Positions 1-12,339 of a stretch of DNA of 64,000 nt are shown here, in pieces (within the stretch, counting starts at the first letter, position 1; each line of letters opens with the position of its first letter). This DNA is from Anthonomus grandis grandis (Eukaryota > Arthropoda > Insecta > Coleoptera > Curculionidae): contig NC_065546.1 in assembly GCF_022605725.1 (NCBI RefSeq), forward strand, positions 47,488,227 to 47,552,226, in the 5' to 3' direction. The notes below the pieces were generated by a model. The model did no database searches. It was given only the letters and a program-made list of their open reading frames with translations, and was not told where the DNA came from. Both the position numbers and the translations under genes were made by a program.

Positions 1-1849
1 TTTGTATGTAGATATAATAATTTAATAATAATTCCGCAATATTATACATTAGTGGCCACTGAAATAATTGAAAATATTAAAAAAGTTTACCAACAAAATA
101 TACTACAAGAAAAAAATAGTAATAAAGTCAATGAAACAAAAGTGCCAAAAACTATAAATTATTTTGTACGCCTATGATCAAAATCAGATTCAAATACGAA
201 TTCCATAGCTGTTGTGAAATTCTCAAAATAGATGAAAGAAAAAAAAGACGCCATAATTAAATATTTGATTGCTAACCAATTAAAAAATCGCGTACATATA
301 GTGCCGGTAAGGCAAAATTTGTCCTATTCGAAAGAAATTTTAAGTCATGTTTAATACAAGAATTCATAAATAATACATAACAAAATACATAAATGAAGTC
401 TGACAATCTCGCAAATGCCACAAAATTTTTGTTTGTACTTGCTAGACGAACTATACTTATAGTGTGATATGTTTTATGCTCATATAAATTTTATGTTCTA
501 ATTAAACTCTTAATCGCATTTTCTAATTTAACTATCGCACGAAAAGCATGTAATTCAAAGGTGCAAAAAGACGAAATCCGAATGTAACAATCCGTGAAGT
601 ATTATCCCGAGAGCGGATATTGCGGAACTTATTGCGCTCCCGCACAAAACTGCAGTCTTATCTCCAGAATAAACTTGTTCCGGAATCCTAAAATAATAAA
701 TTTTAATGGCGCCATCCACTTTAAAGATAAGCCAAAAGTGTCTCATTATTTGCCGCTTCTAACTCCCCAACGGCTCTGGCAGTATTAAAAAAAAATAAAA
801 AAGACACGGGTTAGATTAAATGCGAATAATACAGGTCTTTGCTGAACTAAGGTAAATAAAAAAAGAAAATATTTGTATGTACTTAATTTTTACTTTCAGC
901 TTCTTTCAGCATATGTATCAACATTTTTTTAATAAGCTGAAGTTTAGGTTTGAAATTGCTTAAACGAAACTTAATATAAAACTACATTATATATATTTTT
1001 GAATTTAAGTTTTTCTAATGGCATTAAAAGATACCAAATGTTTCTTTTTAGGAGCATTTTTTAAAAATTTTATTGGCGCTTTATTAAAAATTTGTTTTTT
1101 TATTACATTTTTCCATTGTTCTACTTTGCAACTTACTTCTGTTTTTTTTTACTCTCTTAAACTGATTTATTGATTTATATTCATCACTCAACAAAGAAAC
1201 TCCAATAATAAAGTGAGAAAGAAAATATAGGTAAACATTTTAATAATTATTATTTATAACTAATTGTAAAAAATTATTAAATTCTTAAGAAGGTAAAAAT
1301 TTGATGTTGGAAGACAAGATAAAAGGTTTGAGAACTGTAAGATCTCCGGCTAATCTACTCATCTAATAAATAAAAAATTACCTTCTCGAAAAGAAAATAT
1401 CACAAGCAAAGAAATATCACAAGCAGATTGTATCAATTTTTGACCAGTTATTTAACTCAAGAGCTTATTTAACTTAAATTGGTTTAGAAAACGGACTTGT
1501 TCGTATAAGTGTTTAAATTTTATGTCTTATTACTCTAATAGATATAAAATTGCTACTATCAATACTATAATCAATGCTTTCTAATGATAGTTTTATTAAA
1601 GATAATCTTGAATTAATTAAATCTACCCCTGTAAAAAACAGCCTTTCTGACAAAGCTTTGAATTCTACGATCAAGAAGAGATTTAAGAAATTAAAAAATA
1701 TTGCTCATTTGACACATCAAACTAATTATATAACCAACAACAACATAGTAAGGAAAGGAAATGAAAATCAAAATTACGTCTTACTGAAAAAAAACTGTAG
1801 AAGAAATTTGTAAGCCTATGTGGTCTACATGTCCACATAATAGTTTTAA
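1..1849. other. No recognised gene
   Basis: AT-rich sequence with only short open frames (594-788 plus, 555-746 minus, 1574-1813 plus). None has a recognisable motif. The 550-790 stretch is somewhat less AT-rich than its surroundings and is open on both strands, but I cannot assign it. Confidence 0.5.
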
Positions 1850-2535
1850 ATGCAGTTTCACCCTCAAAAGCGGTACTGGTTCGTTGGGTTGGTTCTAATC
1901 TATATTTCTAGTGGAGATCTTAAGTTGTCGATTTTTTAATGAAACCATTCATATTTCATTAATTAGCAGCAAACCAATCAGAGACAGCCGATTGTATCTC
2001 CATCATTATTATGCAAAAGTGACCAATATCAAAATCCTTTCAACAATATTTGTATCATCAGTAAAAATAATAAAGTCTGCCCTAGAATCACTGCACTTTA
2101 GATTATTGATATCGACTAGGCGCATCAAATTTCAGTGTACAAATTATAAATTGAAGGCTTCTGATAGCAACTACTTAATTATTGCTGGAAATTGGACATT
2201 TATATCATTTTAGCTCTATAGCAAGAATGGTAAAGGAGGCACAATCAAATATCTTACTCAAATTACAGAATACGGTAGTGATCTATTCGCCTTTTTTAAT
2301 TCCTTAATTTTCTAGTTTATTAAGCTGTTTAAATACTGCTGTAACTACTGTTGTTGATTCTGCATTTCTAAAGCCAACTTGCTTGCTACTATTAAGGGAT
2401 TATATGACTCAAAATAGAAATACTTTCTCCAATATTTCTGAGCAAAAAAGAACAATAAATCACGTCTTCCTGTGAACCCTTTTTAAGAACCAGGACAACT
2501 CTAGACATTTTCAATGTACTAAGAAAAATTAAGTA
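1850..2535 (-). pseudogene. Non-LTR retrotransposon RT fragment, antisense
   Basis: Read on the minus strand from about 2535 downwards, this region gives the fingers and palm of a non-LTR reverse transcriptase in shifting frames. A piece like LKMSRVVLVLKKGSQED is followed by KQVGFRNAESTTVVTAVFKQ, the usual (F/Y)GFRKGxST block. Further down is FTDDTNIV, a version of the F/YxDD catalytic box with the first residue pair altered, then a block resembling the SDWFAAN helix after the active site. Stops and frameshifts are frequent, so it is dead. The type fits the Jockey/CR1 group seen in insects. It probably belongs to the same copy as the linker remnant at 3290-3742. Confidence 0.75.
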
Positions 2536-3289
2536 TCGTAAGCATACATTTAATATTTTACATAGAACGGTCTTAAAAAAGCTATTATTAGTAAGTCAGT
2601 TTAGCTTACATTAAAAAATTTATTTATACTATATTACAAAATCTTTAAGAGGTTTTAAGTTATGGGATTTGCAAGGGACGTAAACAGTAGACTAAATTTT
2701 TCATACTGAAATGTATGGCATACAAAATTTTAAGTTCACATCTAGCTCGAAGGACCAAGAAATCAATGGAGAACTATTGACGAAATCAGAGTGACCTATT
2801 TGGTCAATATTTTTATGCTAATGTCATCAATCAGGTTCATTCCAAAACTGGACTAGTGATTAATAAGTGGTAATTTTTTATTAACAATTGCTAAATGAGA
2901 ATATGTTTTTTAACTGTTGCGCCGAGAGGGTTATTACTCAATTTTTTAACTAGATGACAAGGTATACGATATAACATTTATTCTATTAAAATCTTTGCTA
3001 TTTTTATTTTTGCAAGACCTAATTATATCAGGTAGTTCAACTATTGTGTTTTTAAAAAACTAAAATTTTTATTATTTTTGAAGCAATTTTGTTAAAGAAA
3101 TTATTGAACCCATAAGATCAAATAATATTAATGGCTTTTTGTTTACCTTTAATTGTATTTTAATTTGTATTGTTTACGTTCTTATTAGTTACATATTATT
3201 GGCCTTAGGTTTTGCTAGGTCCAAGTCATCCCAATAAGATTGTTTAAGTTTTCTTTTTAGGTTTAAGAGGGGTAGGACATCTTGTCTGG
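2536..3289. other. Degraded interior between RT and EN-linker remnants
   Basis: Lies between two minus-strand pieces of what looks like one non-LTR copy. No convincing reading frame. Presumably eroded retrotransposon sequence. Confidence 0.3.
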
Positions 3290-3742
3290 CCAGCAACTTG
3301 AAAACAAAATTTAATAACGCCCAATTTATTATTGAACCAATTTAGATTTAATCCATGGTTTTTGTTTCTCATTTCAATAACAGAAAGTAATGCATTGATA
3401 TTACTTGAAAGAAAAAGGATAATAAGTGGATGTCATTTTCTCCTCCATTAGAGTATTTTCACAATAAATAAAATCCCAGTTTATATTCTTAGAGAATCTA
3501 GATAGTCCATTACCATGAGTTGGTAAAAAGAGTTGGAATTCAATATTATGAAAAATAGAAAGTTCAAGTAAGTATTTAATTTTTGATAAAAATCTGCAAT
3601 AAAAACAGGACAGATAATTTTGTATTGCTAAGAACTTGCAAAGAATTCTCCAATGTAAATAAAACCTATTTAAGGTTCTGTAGAGGGTAATATTGATGAA
3701 TTCAAGTTCGTCAGATTGAACCGCATATATCCTAGAGTGCAT
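3290..3742 (-). pseudogene. Possible endonuclease-to-RT linker of antisense non-LTR element
   Basis: The minus strand has a 113-codon open frame (3742-3401). Its C-terminal part reads SKNINWDFIYCENTLMEEK, which resembles the xINWD-x-(I/L)Y segment found between endonuclease and RT domains of insect Jockey-type elements. In another frame just downstream is LNLNWFNNKLGVIK, matching the WFN-x-(E/D/K)L motif that usually follows. The order fits the RT at 1850-2535 on the same strand. Similarity is by eye only, and the upstream half of the open frame is not recognised. Confidence 0.4.
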
Positions 3743-3959
3743 TGCAACTTATATTATTCCGTGCAGGAAACTTAAAATAAGGAAGCAATCTGTAGTTTTT
3801 TAACTTAAGAACTGCAATTTTATTTTTAGATATCCAATTTTCTCTTATATATACTAGACTAAATCAAGCTGTAGAAAAGCTCGTTTAAGTATTATATTTC
3901 TAAAATACAGGATATTTAAAAATCTTAATAATGTTTTTGAGACAACGGTTTCTTTTAAA

Positions 3960-5490
3960 TTGAGTAGGAAAAGAGGTATCCAACTTGGTATGACAAAAAT
4001 ACCATTAACTTAATTAGAAATAAGGAGAAAAGCTATAAAAAATATTGCACACACAAAAAAATAACTATTGTAGTCTTTTTAGGGAACTCGGCAAATTTTA
4101 AAAAATAGTTATTGATAAGGATATAGGGATTATATTGGGAAAACAGAAAAAAATATATGTAATGACAGCTTCGAATTCTGGTCTTTTGTACAGGCAAAAT
4201 GAGGATTTTTGGAAATACCAGGCAAAATAAAAGAGGACGATTTGAAGCATTCTGCTCTTCAAAGTATAGTGAATCCTTTTCCCAGTTTTTTTAAAATTGT
4301 TTTTATGAAGTCCGATACATCCTTAAACTATGAACCGAATATAATAATAAATAAAACTATATACGCAGATCGCCAGTTCTCTCAAGGACTGTATAGGAGC
4401 GCTTACTTAACCCTCATCCTTTCTTTTTAATTTCGGTCAATAAGTCAATTTTATTCTCAGAATAAATCATGTGGGTTTTATGGAAAAAAAGGTCATGCGT
4501 TACTAATCTTGGTTGCTTAACTCAGTTTGTGTATTCAGTACGGGATAATAAAGGCCAAGTTGATGTAGTCTATATCGATTACAAAAAGGCTTCCGATCAG
4601 ATTGACTTTTATATCCTTTTACAATAACTCAAGATATTGGGTTTTTCTGGAAAATTGCTTGCATTACTGAAATACTGTGTTTACCTGCTGGAAAGTATGT
4701 CAAGGTTAAAGGTTAAAGTTCCCCAGACTTTCAACTTGGATCCCTAACTATTCATATTATTTATAAATAACGTGGCGGATTGCCTGACAAACCTAAAACT
4801 TTTTTTGCCAACAATTTAAAAACTTATGTCAAAATTGCATTAATCCTTGATTGCCAGGACCTTCAGAACAAATTTAATTTGTTAACTACTAACTGGCGCT
4901 ATAATTACAAACTTAACATTAATATATCGAAATACTCTGTAGTTTCAAGAAAAAATCAATTATAAAATAAATTCCAGATGTAAAGCAATAAAAAATCTTG
5001 GTGTAACATTCGATGAATTATTTAACGTTAATACCTATTTGCAAAATACAATTTTATTTAAGGTCTCTAGGTTTCATTAAAAGAAGCTGCAGGGCATTTG
5101 AAAACCAAAAAACGTCATTTGTAAGATCAAGATTAGAATGTGTAATAGTAATTTGGTATCCAATTTATCAAGCTTACATGAAAGACTTAGATTCTATAGA
5201 GAAGATTTGCAAAATATTTTGCCTTTAAACATAATGGCATATATCTAGAAAGAGGCATCACGAACGTTGATTCTTAATGAATTTAAGTTTATGAGTTTGA
5301 ACGAACCCAACATGATTATTGCAGTGCTTTTTTAAATATATAACTTACTATATAATAAAATCGATTTCATCACTTTACTTAATCAGGAGTCACTATGTAT
5401 TTTCAGACTTAATTTAAGAAGCTTTCGTATATTTTACTGCTATATTGATAGTGATATTCATAAGACGATATTATTGTTATTTTATAGTGT
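3960..5490 (+). pseudogene. Non-LTR retrotransposon ORF2 remnant (linker, RT, C-terminal region)
   Basis: Plus-strand remnant of a Jockey/CR1-like ORF2. Around 3960-4200 the linker reads like KNTINLIRNKEKSYKKY and then FWSFVQAK. An open stretch at 4209-4430 covers the segment before the RT. RT blocks follow: VDVVYIDYKKASDQIDFYIL (about 4560-4620), LFILFINNVADCLTNLKLFF (about 4745-4810; the catalytic YADD equivalent is lost, reading FANN), and then NINISKYSVVS and AIKNLGVTFDELFN. The C-terminal tail ends near 5480. Stops and frameshifts occur throughout. It faces away from the antisense element at 1850-3742 (head-to-head). Confidence 0.8.
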
Positions 5491-8400
5491 TTAAAAAAGC
5501 AGGAAAGCACTTAGTTATACTTTCTTCTATTGATTTTCTAGGGCTTGAAGTCGTTTATTTGTTTTTTTTTACTATTTAATTTTTATCATTTTATGATGAT
5601 GCAAAAATTTTTTTTGCACATTTATTATGGTACTCGTAATTTAATAGGTTAGCAAAGATTAATTCGATAGGAGAAATTGATTCATCATATTTCCTGTAAG
5701 TCGGTGTATATTGAAAGAAAGAGCTAATTATTTGTTTATCACTGGCACATACTTTTGTAGAATTTTGTATGTAATTATAATTATTATTATTATGGTTCAG
5801 AAGCACTTCACTTTTATTTTGATTTTCGGTAAAAACTATTGGATAGGTAGTTGATTTCAGAAGGTCTATGATTCTGGATTATCAAGGTCCTTTGTGTGTG
5901 TCGGTAGTTCCCTAATGTAGACAAACTTCGTTACTACAGCTTCGCCAGGCTATATATCTTTGGTTCATACTTTTTTTAAATTTCTTTGATTAATAGTGAC
6001 TTTAAATGAGGCATATACCTCAGGATGTTTGGAATTATGCAACTCATATCATACCATAGCACTTTGCTAAGGTACATTGTGAATGTTTAGTGCTTGGGTG
6101 TAACTTGGGAATGCGTAAAGATATGGCTTTGGCAACACAGAATATTTTCGAATTACCCTCGCTGTTTTTCGGCTTGTGTTGTTGCCAGCTTTCATCTTAT
6201 AAGCTCGTCTATCAGATTTATTATCAGCGGCTTATTCTTGAAGTTGATTACTGTTTAATGCTATTTGAGTCTGCTGAATCACCGAATTTATATGCTTATG
6301 GTCAATAAGTTGATAAATCAAAAAGTGAGAATTTTTATCATCAAGAAATTTTCATTTATCAATAAAATAGCATTTTTAGACTACTTCATTTACTAGCTCT
6401 CTAAGCAATATATTTTCAGCTGCCAATGGACGTTTTTCTTGGGTATTGATTGTACTTACATTCTACTCTTGATCGCTTGTTTATCGGAGTCCAGCAATCC
6501 GGTATTTTTAATACATAACTTATATGCAGTTTCCTTTATAGGTATGCAAATTAGATAATATAATTTTAAGCACAACAAACTATCTTTGTACTTACTTCAA
6601 AATTATCCGTACAGTTTACACATACTTCTACGTCTGACCGCTTCTTGAATATGTATTATATATTAGTTCATAAGTAGACTAACTGCGAAACTGAATTCTT
6701 TAGAATGATGTATATCACGTTTAAAAGCTTGAAAGCAGCTATAAAACTAATTAAGTTTATTTTATGCTAAGCATAATTTTATAGCACACTCACTGGTTCC
6801 GATAAACGACGTTTAATTAAACCGTCTGCTAAGATAACGGTCGAAGCAAATAGTTTTAGCAAAAAAAGAACCCGAATAATTGGCAACTCTCCGCTCTTCG
6901 ACAGACACGGAAATAGAAAAATACCATCAATTAGGGGCACTTCATTACCAGCCCTGGTTTTTCTTTTTCTTTCTGCTTTTTTTTCATATTTAAGCGATTT
7001 TCTAATCGGTTAAGTTGGAAGTAGGAACATAAGATGCAGAGTTTCTCCAAAAAATAGGATATGAGGAAAAAGGTTGATTTAGTGATTTCCATTTGAGGTC
7101 TAATAAGTCTATGTATATACCACAAAAAATTTGCTTAACCTGGTACTTATTTAGAAATTTCATGATAATAATCTCAATTATTATTTTTTGTCTCAGTAGT
7201 GACCAAAAAACTGTATTTTTTTTTAAGCATATAGAGTGAAAATTTCGCTTGCTAGGTTTCTGGACCTAAATGTAAGTTCTTTGAAAAATGTTTTTTTTAT
7301 TAATGATCAACAAATATTTGAAACTATTTTTGGGAAAAATGTTTGCGCACAACAAAGATGTAGAAGAATTATTCTTTTCGCATAAAACAAAAATTAGTTT
7401 TTTACGATAACTAAATCAGGTAGGCTAAATGTGAAAGTCACTGTTAAGATAAATTATTTAATTGCGGGGACACCCAAGCTTTTTTGAAAAAATTATAGTT
7501 TTTTACTATTGACGAATTTTTCACAAGAGAACGACATCACGAAATATTATAGGTCATAAGCCGATTAGAAAATGTGTTATTTTTGACTAACAAAAATTAC
7601 CACTTTTTTACTGTTAATTAGGGCGGTATCCAAAATTTTGAAAAAGTAAGTCCTTCACTTCTGAGATAAATATTTCTTACTTCCAAGGCTAAAAGAAAAT
7701 TCTGAGCTAGTAATCTATGAAAATCACTACAAGTATTAAAAAAAATTTTTTATGACATCGTAGGTATCAAAAAGGAAAAAAACATATTCTTATTCGTTCC
7801 AAATTAAAGAAATAATGTTCACTAATCTTGCATTCATGCTATTAAGCTAAAACCTTAATTTGAAACATACTCCTCTTTAAAATTACAAAAAACATAAGGC
7901 TTTCTTTTCTAATTTTTGGTTTATAGTGTTATAAAGAGGATGTTTCTACGTACTTTATTTAATTAATTTATAACTTACTTAATTTATAACGTACTTATTT
8001 AATTTATTTATAAAATTAGAATAGACTTTACAATACGTAAAGTTAAAGTCAGTTGGTTTAACCAGTGCCAACCAAAAAAAAACTTAGAATTTAAATAATA
8101 TATATTTAACTTGTTTTATTATATTATTAAATGTATATTTTTTTTGGATGTAATTTTATAAAATATGCAAAATATACATAATATCCAGATAGTAATTTAA
8201 AATTAAATGCATGATCAGAAAGTGTTAAATTTTTATTTTTATGTCGCTCTCTACTATACTATCATCTACAGATCTGTTTACTACAGAGATAAATTAGATA
8301 TTTTCAACTGACTCGCTAAAAAAAAGCACTTTTTCATATAAAAAATTATCTATCTATAAAATTATGTGTTTTTTTTTAAATTTGAATTATTGATCTTTTA

Positions 8401-9139
8401 TACTCCATAGTGAAATTTATTTAATATATTCACTATTCAAAGTTTTTAAGTCTTTACGTAAGGTGCATAAGAATATACTATTTATTTTATTTTATCTCAT
8501 CTTTTAATATATATTGATATTAAGTATATCCTCTCTGGCTAATCTTAGAGAAAATATATCTCTAAAATACTCGCCTATATCTCTTTACGAAATATTTAAT
8601 CTTTCGATTCGCTTTAATAGAGCCAGCAGTCTAAAAAGCCATCCGGACTGCCATTTCATTTGCCAGCTCTTCTTACTTTACCTTCATCCCCGTCTGCCCT
8701 ATAAATACTCCTCTCTTTTGACCGGGTAGTAATAGAGCCCCGATTTAGAAACTGTCAAGCCACGTAAAATGGCAAAAAGGAAAACGATCTTTTTTAATAT
8801 GGAAGAATTTTTGATTAATGAAACATTCTTGGTCGATTTCTTCATAAATTTTCACTTTGTTAGAAAACCCTGACTGGAAACTTTAAAATGTAGGTATTAA
8901 TTTTTAGTTTCAGAAAAGAGTAATAAAAGATTCGCGCGTGAAATTTTCATCGGTAAGACATGCACTCGATCGCTACAGATTTAAATGCATTTGCTTCGGG
9001 TATTTGTGGACCAGTAATTAACAAAATCGGTATGAAGTGGTAAATTGAAGTATTTAATAAGATTTTTTTTATATTTTTGTTAGAAAGTAATTGCTGTACG
9101 GTTAAACCTATAAAATGCCGATCTGGGATTTCTGTTAAG
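5491..9139. other. No recognised gene
   Basis: AT-rich sequence. Open frames at 5591-5806 (minus), 6090-6308 (plus), 6931-7125 (minus) and 8514-8729 (plus) show no motif I recognise and no transposon ends. Probably eroded repeat or intergenic sequence. Confidence 0.45.
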
Positions 9140-9510
9140 ATTTAAAAAAACACGCGAAAAAAAGTGTATGAATGCAGAAGTGTGTCACATTCAACATGTC
9201 TACATAAAACCTTTAATGTTGCTAGTGTTATTACGGCTGTTAAAGGTTTAACTTGGAAATATGACGACTGTTTATCGAAATTAATTTCTATAGATAAAAG
9301 TTCTGTAATGGAAATGGTAGAAGAACAAATTCAGACTACAATTCTCAAATTTCAAACAAAACAAAATGTCTATTGAAACCTTAAAGGATCATTTGGTGAG
9401 TGTATTGAATGATCACCAGGATAATCAACTTAATCATCCAGTTCAAAAAACTGTTTCTTGTTCTGCAGTAATACAGTATACTACAATTTTTGGTATTTAA
9501 TACTATTTTT
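9140..9510 (+). pseudogene. Possible non-LTR ORF1 (gag-like) N-terminal fragment
   Basis: Translation gives a Cys/His-containing segment (YECRSVSHSTCLHKT, then LTWKYDDCLSKLISIDKSS) followed by a helical stretch MEMVEEQIQTTILKFQTK. After a +1 shift it continues SIETLKDHLVSVLNDHQD to about 9510. The layout of a PHD-like zinc finger followed by a coiled helix is typical of ORF1 proteins of CR1/Jockey-like elements in insects. It lies upstream of two endonuclease-RT remnants on the same strand, which supports the reading. Not proven without a search. Confidence 0.45.
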
Positions 9511-9989
9511 CAATTGAGTATTGTGCAGATCTCATTTATAAAAAAATATATTTTGATATCTATCTTTTTTTTTAAATTCACTACTACAATAAATTCCTGA
9601 ATAGAAATTGTAGACTACTTATATAATTTAATTTTGGGTTTTTTTCCAACCGCATGCCTCTTTTTATTAAGCATTAAATAATAATTGTTAATTACTTTTT
9701 AAGGAGAAAAAACTTAGTAGACTAAGTAGGGTAAAATCGCTAATGTTTTTGAATTTATATAAAGAATTGCTTTATTTCTTTTTAGTAATTATATTTTTTT
9801 TAACTCTTAGCATGCATTTATTTATCTTGTTATGGCTTGGCGACTATTGGGATGTGCATTGTCCATGGGTTGGAGGATACGCTTTATTTGTTGATATCCG
9901 AATCCAGTTCCCATATGAGTCAGCATGATATAAATACGCATTCAATATTCAAAAAAAAAAAAAAAATTGTGCGGTAACATTAATGTAAG
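9511..9989. other. No clear gene; hydrophobic short open frame
   Basis: Between ORF1-like and EN-RT remnants. A short open frame at 9743-9928 starts with a hydrophobic segment but is not recognised. A poly(A) run of about 15 bases sits near 9951-9965. Confidence 0.35.
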
Positions 9990-11740
9990 ATAAATCAAAA
10001 CTGGTTTGATAAACTTGCCAATTATAAAACAAATACAAGCTGTAATATATTGGGTCTGATAGAGACTTAGTTGACTCCTGATTGCTTTAGTTATAATATT
10101 AATGGCTTCAAGTTCATAAGGAAAGGTCTCTTTTGAGATAGTTACTTTTGATGTTATTGTAACTTGTGAGTTTTTAAGTATTAGAGTCCATTTTAATAAT
10201 AAATCGTCTTCAGTAGTAGTTATATATGGCCCTTTATCTTCTAGTGTTAATGAATTGATAGAGTTTCTGAATGATCTTTTTATGACTACTGTACCTTCTT
10301 ATGATAATGGTATTTACATGAGGGATATTAATTTTAATTTGTTTAGTTTGTCTGCATAGAAAACCAAATTTCTTACACTGCCCAACATTTTTGGTTTTAC
10401 TTAAATAATAAAACAACTAAGTAGAATAACGGTATCAAATAATACTTCATCTTTAATTGATGGTATTATCACTAATAATAACTTGGATTATACAAATATT
10501 AGCTACCTACCTACGCCAAATTTAATTAGTGATCATAGTCTTGTTTTTGCTATTTTAATTTTCTCGAAAAAAAAATTATTCTTACTTTAAATTAAAATAT
10601 AGATAGACATTATGCTAGCATAAATATATCCCTATTTTTAGAGGATGCATCCATTATTATCTGTGATCATCTTTATAATTTAAATAATATTGATACAAAA
10701 AATTCGAAACGCCTTATTATAAAATGAGAAAATACGTTCTTTAATTCGATTTCAGCAAATAATAATAACCAGATGTTTTAAAAAAATGTTGGTAAACTTC
10801 AATTGTGCAACAATGCTTTTTTTATATGCTTGATTAATTTAGTAAATACTTATTTTTTTAAAAGTAATTACAAACCAGTGAATGTTTCAGATAATGTGAA
10901 AAAATTATATTTATAAAATAAATGTCCTAATATTCCAAGTAACTTTAATTAATCGATTATAATTTAATCAAGCTAACTGATGAAAAACGACTTAAAAAAA
11001 TAATAATTGGCATTAGCTGTAACGCTATGGGTGTAGATTTCTATTAGGGATCTTAAAATGTGTCTTCCTTGCTGCATCCACTTACATGTTAGACAATACA
11101 TTCCCATCATTATGGAAGAAAGCTAATGTTAAACCTATTTGCAAAGTTAAAAAGTCCAGAAGATTTTAAGGATCTAAGGTCAATAAGTATATTGCCAGTG
11201 CTATCTAAAATCTTAAAAAGCTTTATAAGAAACTACAGCACTAATAAAAATCTGCTAAATATGATTAAGGATATCTGATGCAATGAAGATAATAAATTAG
11301 CTACCTCTTTGGCTATGCTAGATTTCAACAATGTATTTGATACGCTTTTAGTTAATATATTGGTTTGTCGGCTCAAACTCCTAAACTTTTTAAAGCATAC
11401 TTAAATAATAGATCTCAGTCTTTATTAGTAAGTTGTAATGGTATATTGGGACAGCAGTCTGTTTTTCCGACTTTGAAAATGGGTGTTCCACAAGGCTTGA
11501 TAATGGAGCCATTGTTAATATCAATTTATGCATCTGATATGAATCAGTTCATATCAGACGCATGAGTTCATATCATGAATGAGATCAGTTCTAAACACGA
11601 AAATTCAGCAATATACTCATAAATAGATATTCCATTTTCATTGTCAAATATGCAAGATATTAACACTAAATTTAATTGTGGTATTAAAAGCATGGCGTAA
11701 TTTTCTAGAGACCACAATTCTCAGTAGTAGTAGAATAATT
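9990..11740 (+). pseudogene. Non-LTR retrotransposon EN-RT remnant
   Basis: The 5' part (9990-10600) encodes an apurinic-like endonuclease. It reads ILGLIET followed by a stop where W is expected, then LTPDCF; later VVVIYGPLSSSVNELIEFL, SLIDGIITNNNLDYTN and LISDHSLVFA, which matches the SDH motif near the end of this fold. The RT part (about 11080-11570) includes FKAYLNNRSQSLLVSCNG, MGVPQGLIMEPLLISIYASD and IPFSLSNMQDINTKFNCGI. GVPQG is block 4 of the RT. The middle of the protein (YADD box) is missing or shifted. Many stops. Jockey/CR1-like. It is followed directly by ORF1-type sequence of another copy. Confidence 0.8.
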
Positions 11741-11769
11741 TACTAATTGTTGTAAAAAACTTAAGGTAC

Positions 11770-12290
11770 CATAAACATAAAAGGATGTGGCTGATAACAC
11801 TGATCTTGTAAAATCTCAGCTAAAAATTGCCGAAATTAAAGCAGTCAATGAAGGAATTTTAATCAGATACAAAAGTTAAGAGAAAAATACCAGGCTTAAG
11901 CACCTTACAGAGAAGAAACTTCTTAACTCTTATGACAGTAAGGACATAAAGGGTTTTAAACCTAGGGTACGTATGGTTGGACTTACAGACACTTATGTTG
12001 ACGTTAATCTATTATCTGTTGTTAAAAAACTAAAAGAAGATATTTATTACAGAAATTTTTCCTGTAAAATTTAAAAAACCTGTAAAACTAATAAAAACCG
12101 GATATTTTTCAAGCAACTTTGAAATTAGATCGACATACCTATGATCACGTCATAAAAATTAAATATTTTTGTGGGATATGATGCATGTTCTGTTCACGAT
12201 AGTGTGCAGATAATAAGATGTTATAAGTGCAACGGCTTTAATCATTTTTCTAAAAATTGTTCGAAGGAGGTCTCATGTCTTATGTCTTAT
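11770..12290 (+). pseudogene. Non-LTR ORF1 remnant with CCHC zinc knuckle
   Basis: In broken frames this region reads KIAEIKAVNEGILIRYKS, then KGFKPRVRMVGLTDTYVDVN, then FVGYDACSVHDSVQIIRCYK. It ends in the exact zinc knuckle CYKCNGFNHFSKNC (C-x2-C-x4-H-x4-C) at about 12,219-12,260. This is the C-terminal layout of ORF1 nucleic-acid-binding proteins of Jockey-clade elements. Stops and a frameshift near 12,060 make it non-functional. The next remnant downstream, on the same strand, is an endonuclease-RT, so the pair probably come from one element. Confidence 0.75.
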
Positions 12291-12339
12291 TTGATTTTAA
12301 AAGTCTTTTTGATTGTTTTTTTTTTTGTTTGATCAAATA

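Noticed and set aside
594..788. Overlapping open frames on both strands as a possible exon
   Set aside because: No motif, no convincing splice sites, and both strands are open by chance at this length.
5591..5806. Minus-strand frame resembling the N-terminal region of a piggyBac-type transposase
   Set aside because: Only a few residues (DESISPIELIFANLL) recall it; no catalytic block follows and no TTAA-flanked ends are present.
10977..11010. CTGATGA sequence as another hammerhead
   Set aside because: No GAAA partner with a stem in between and no closing stem.
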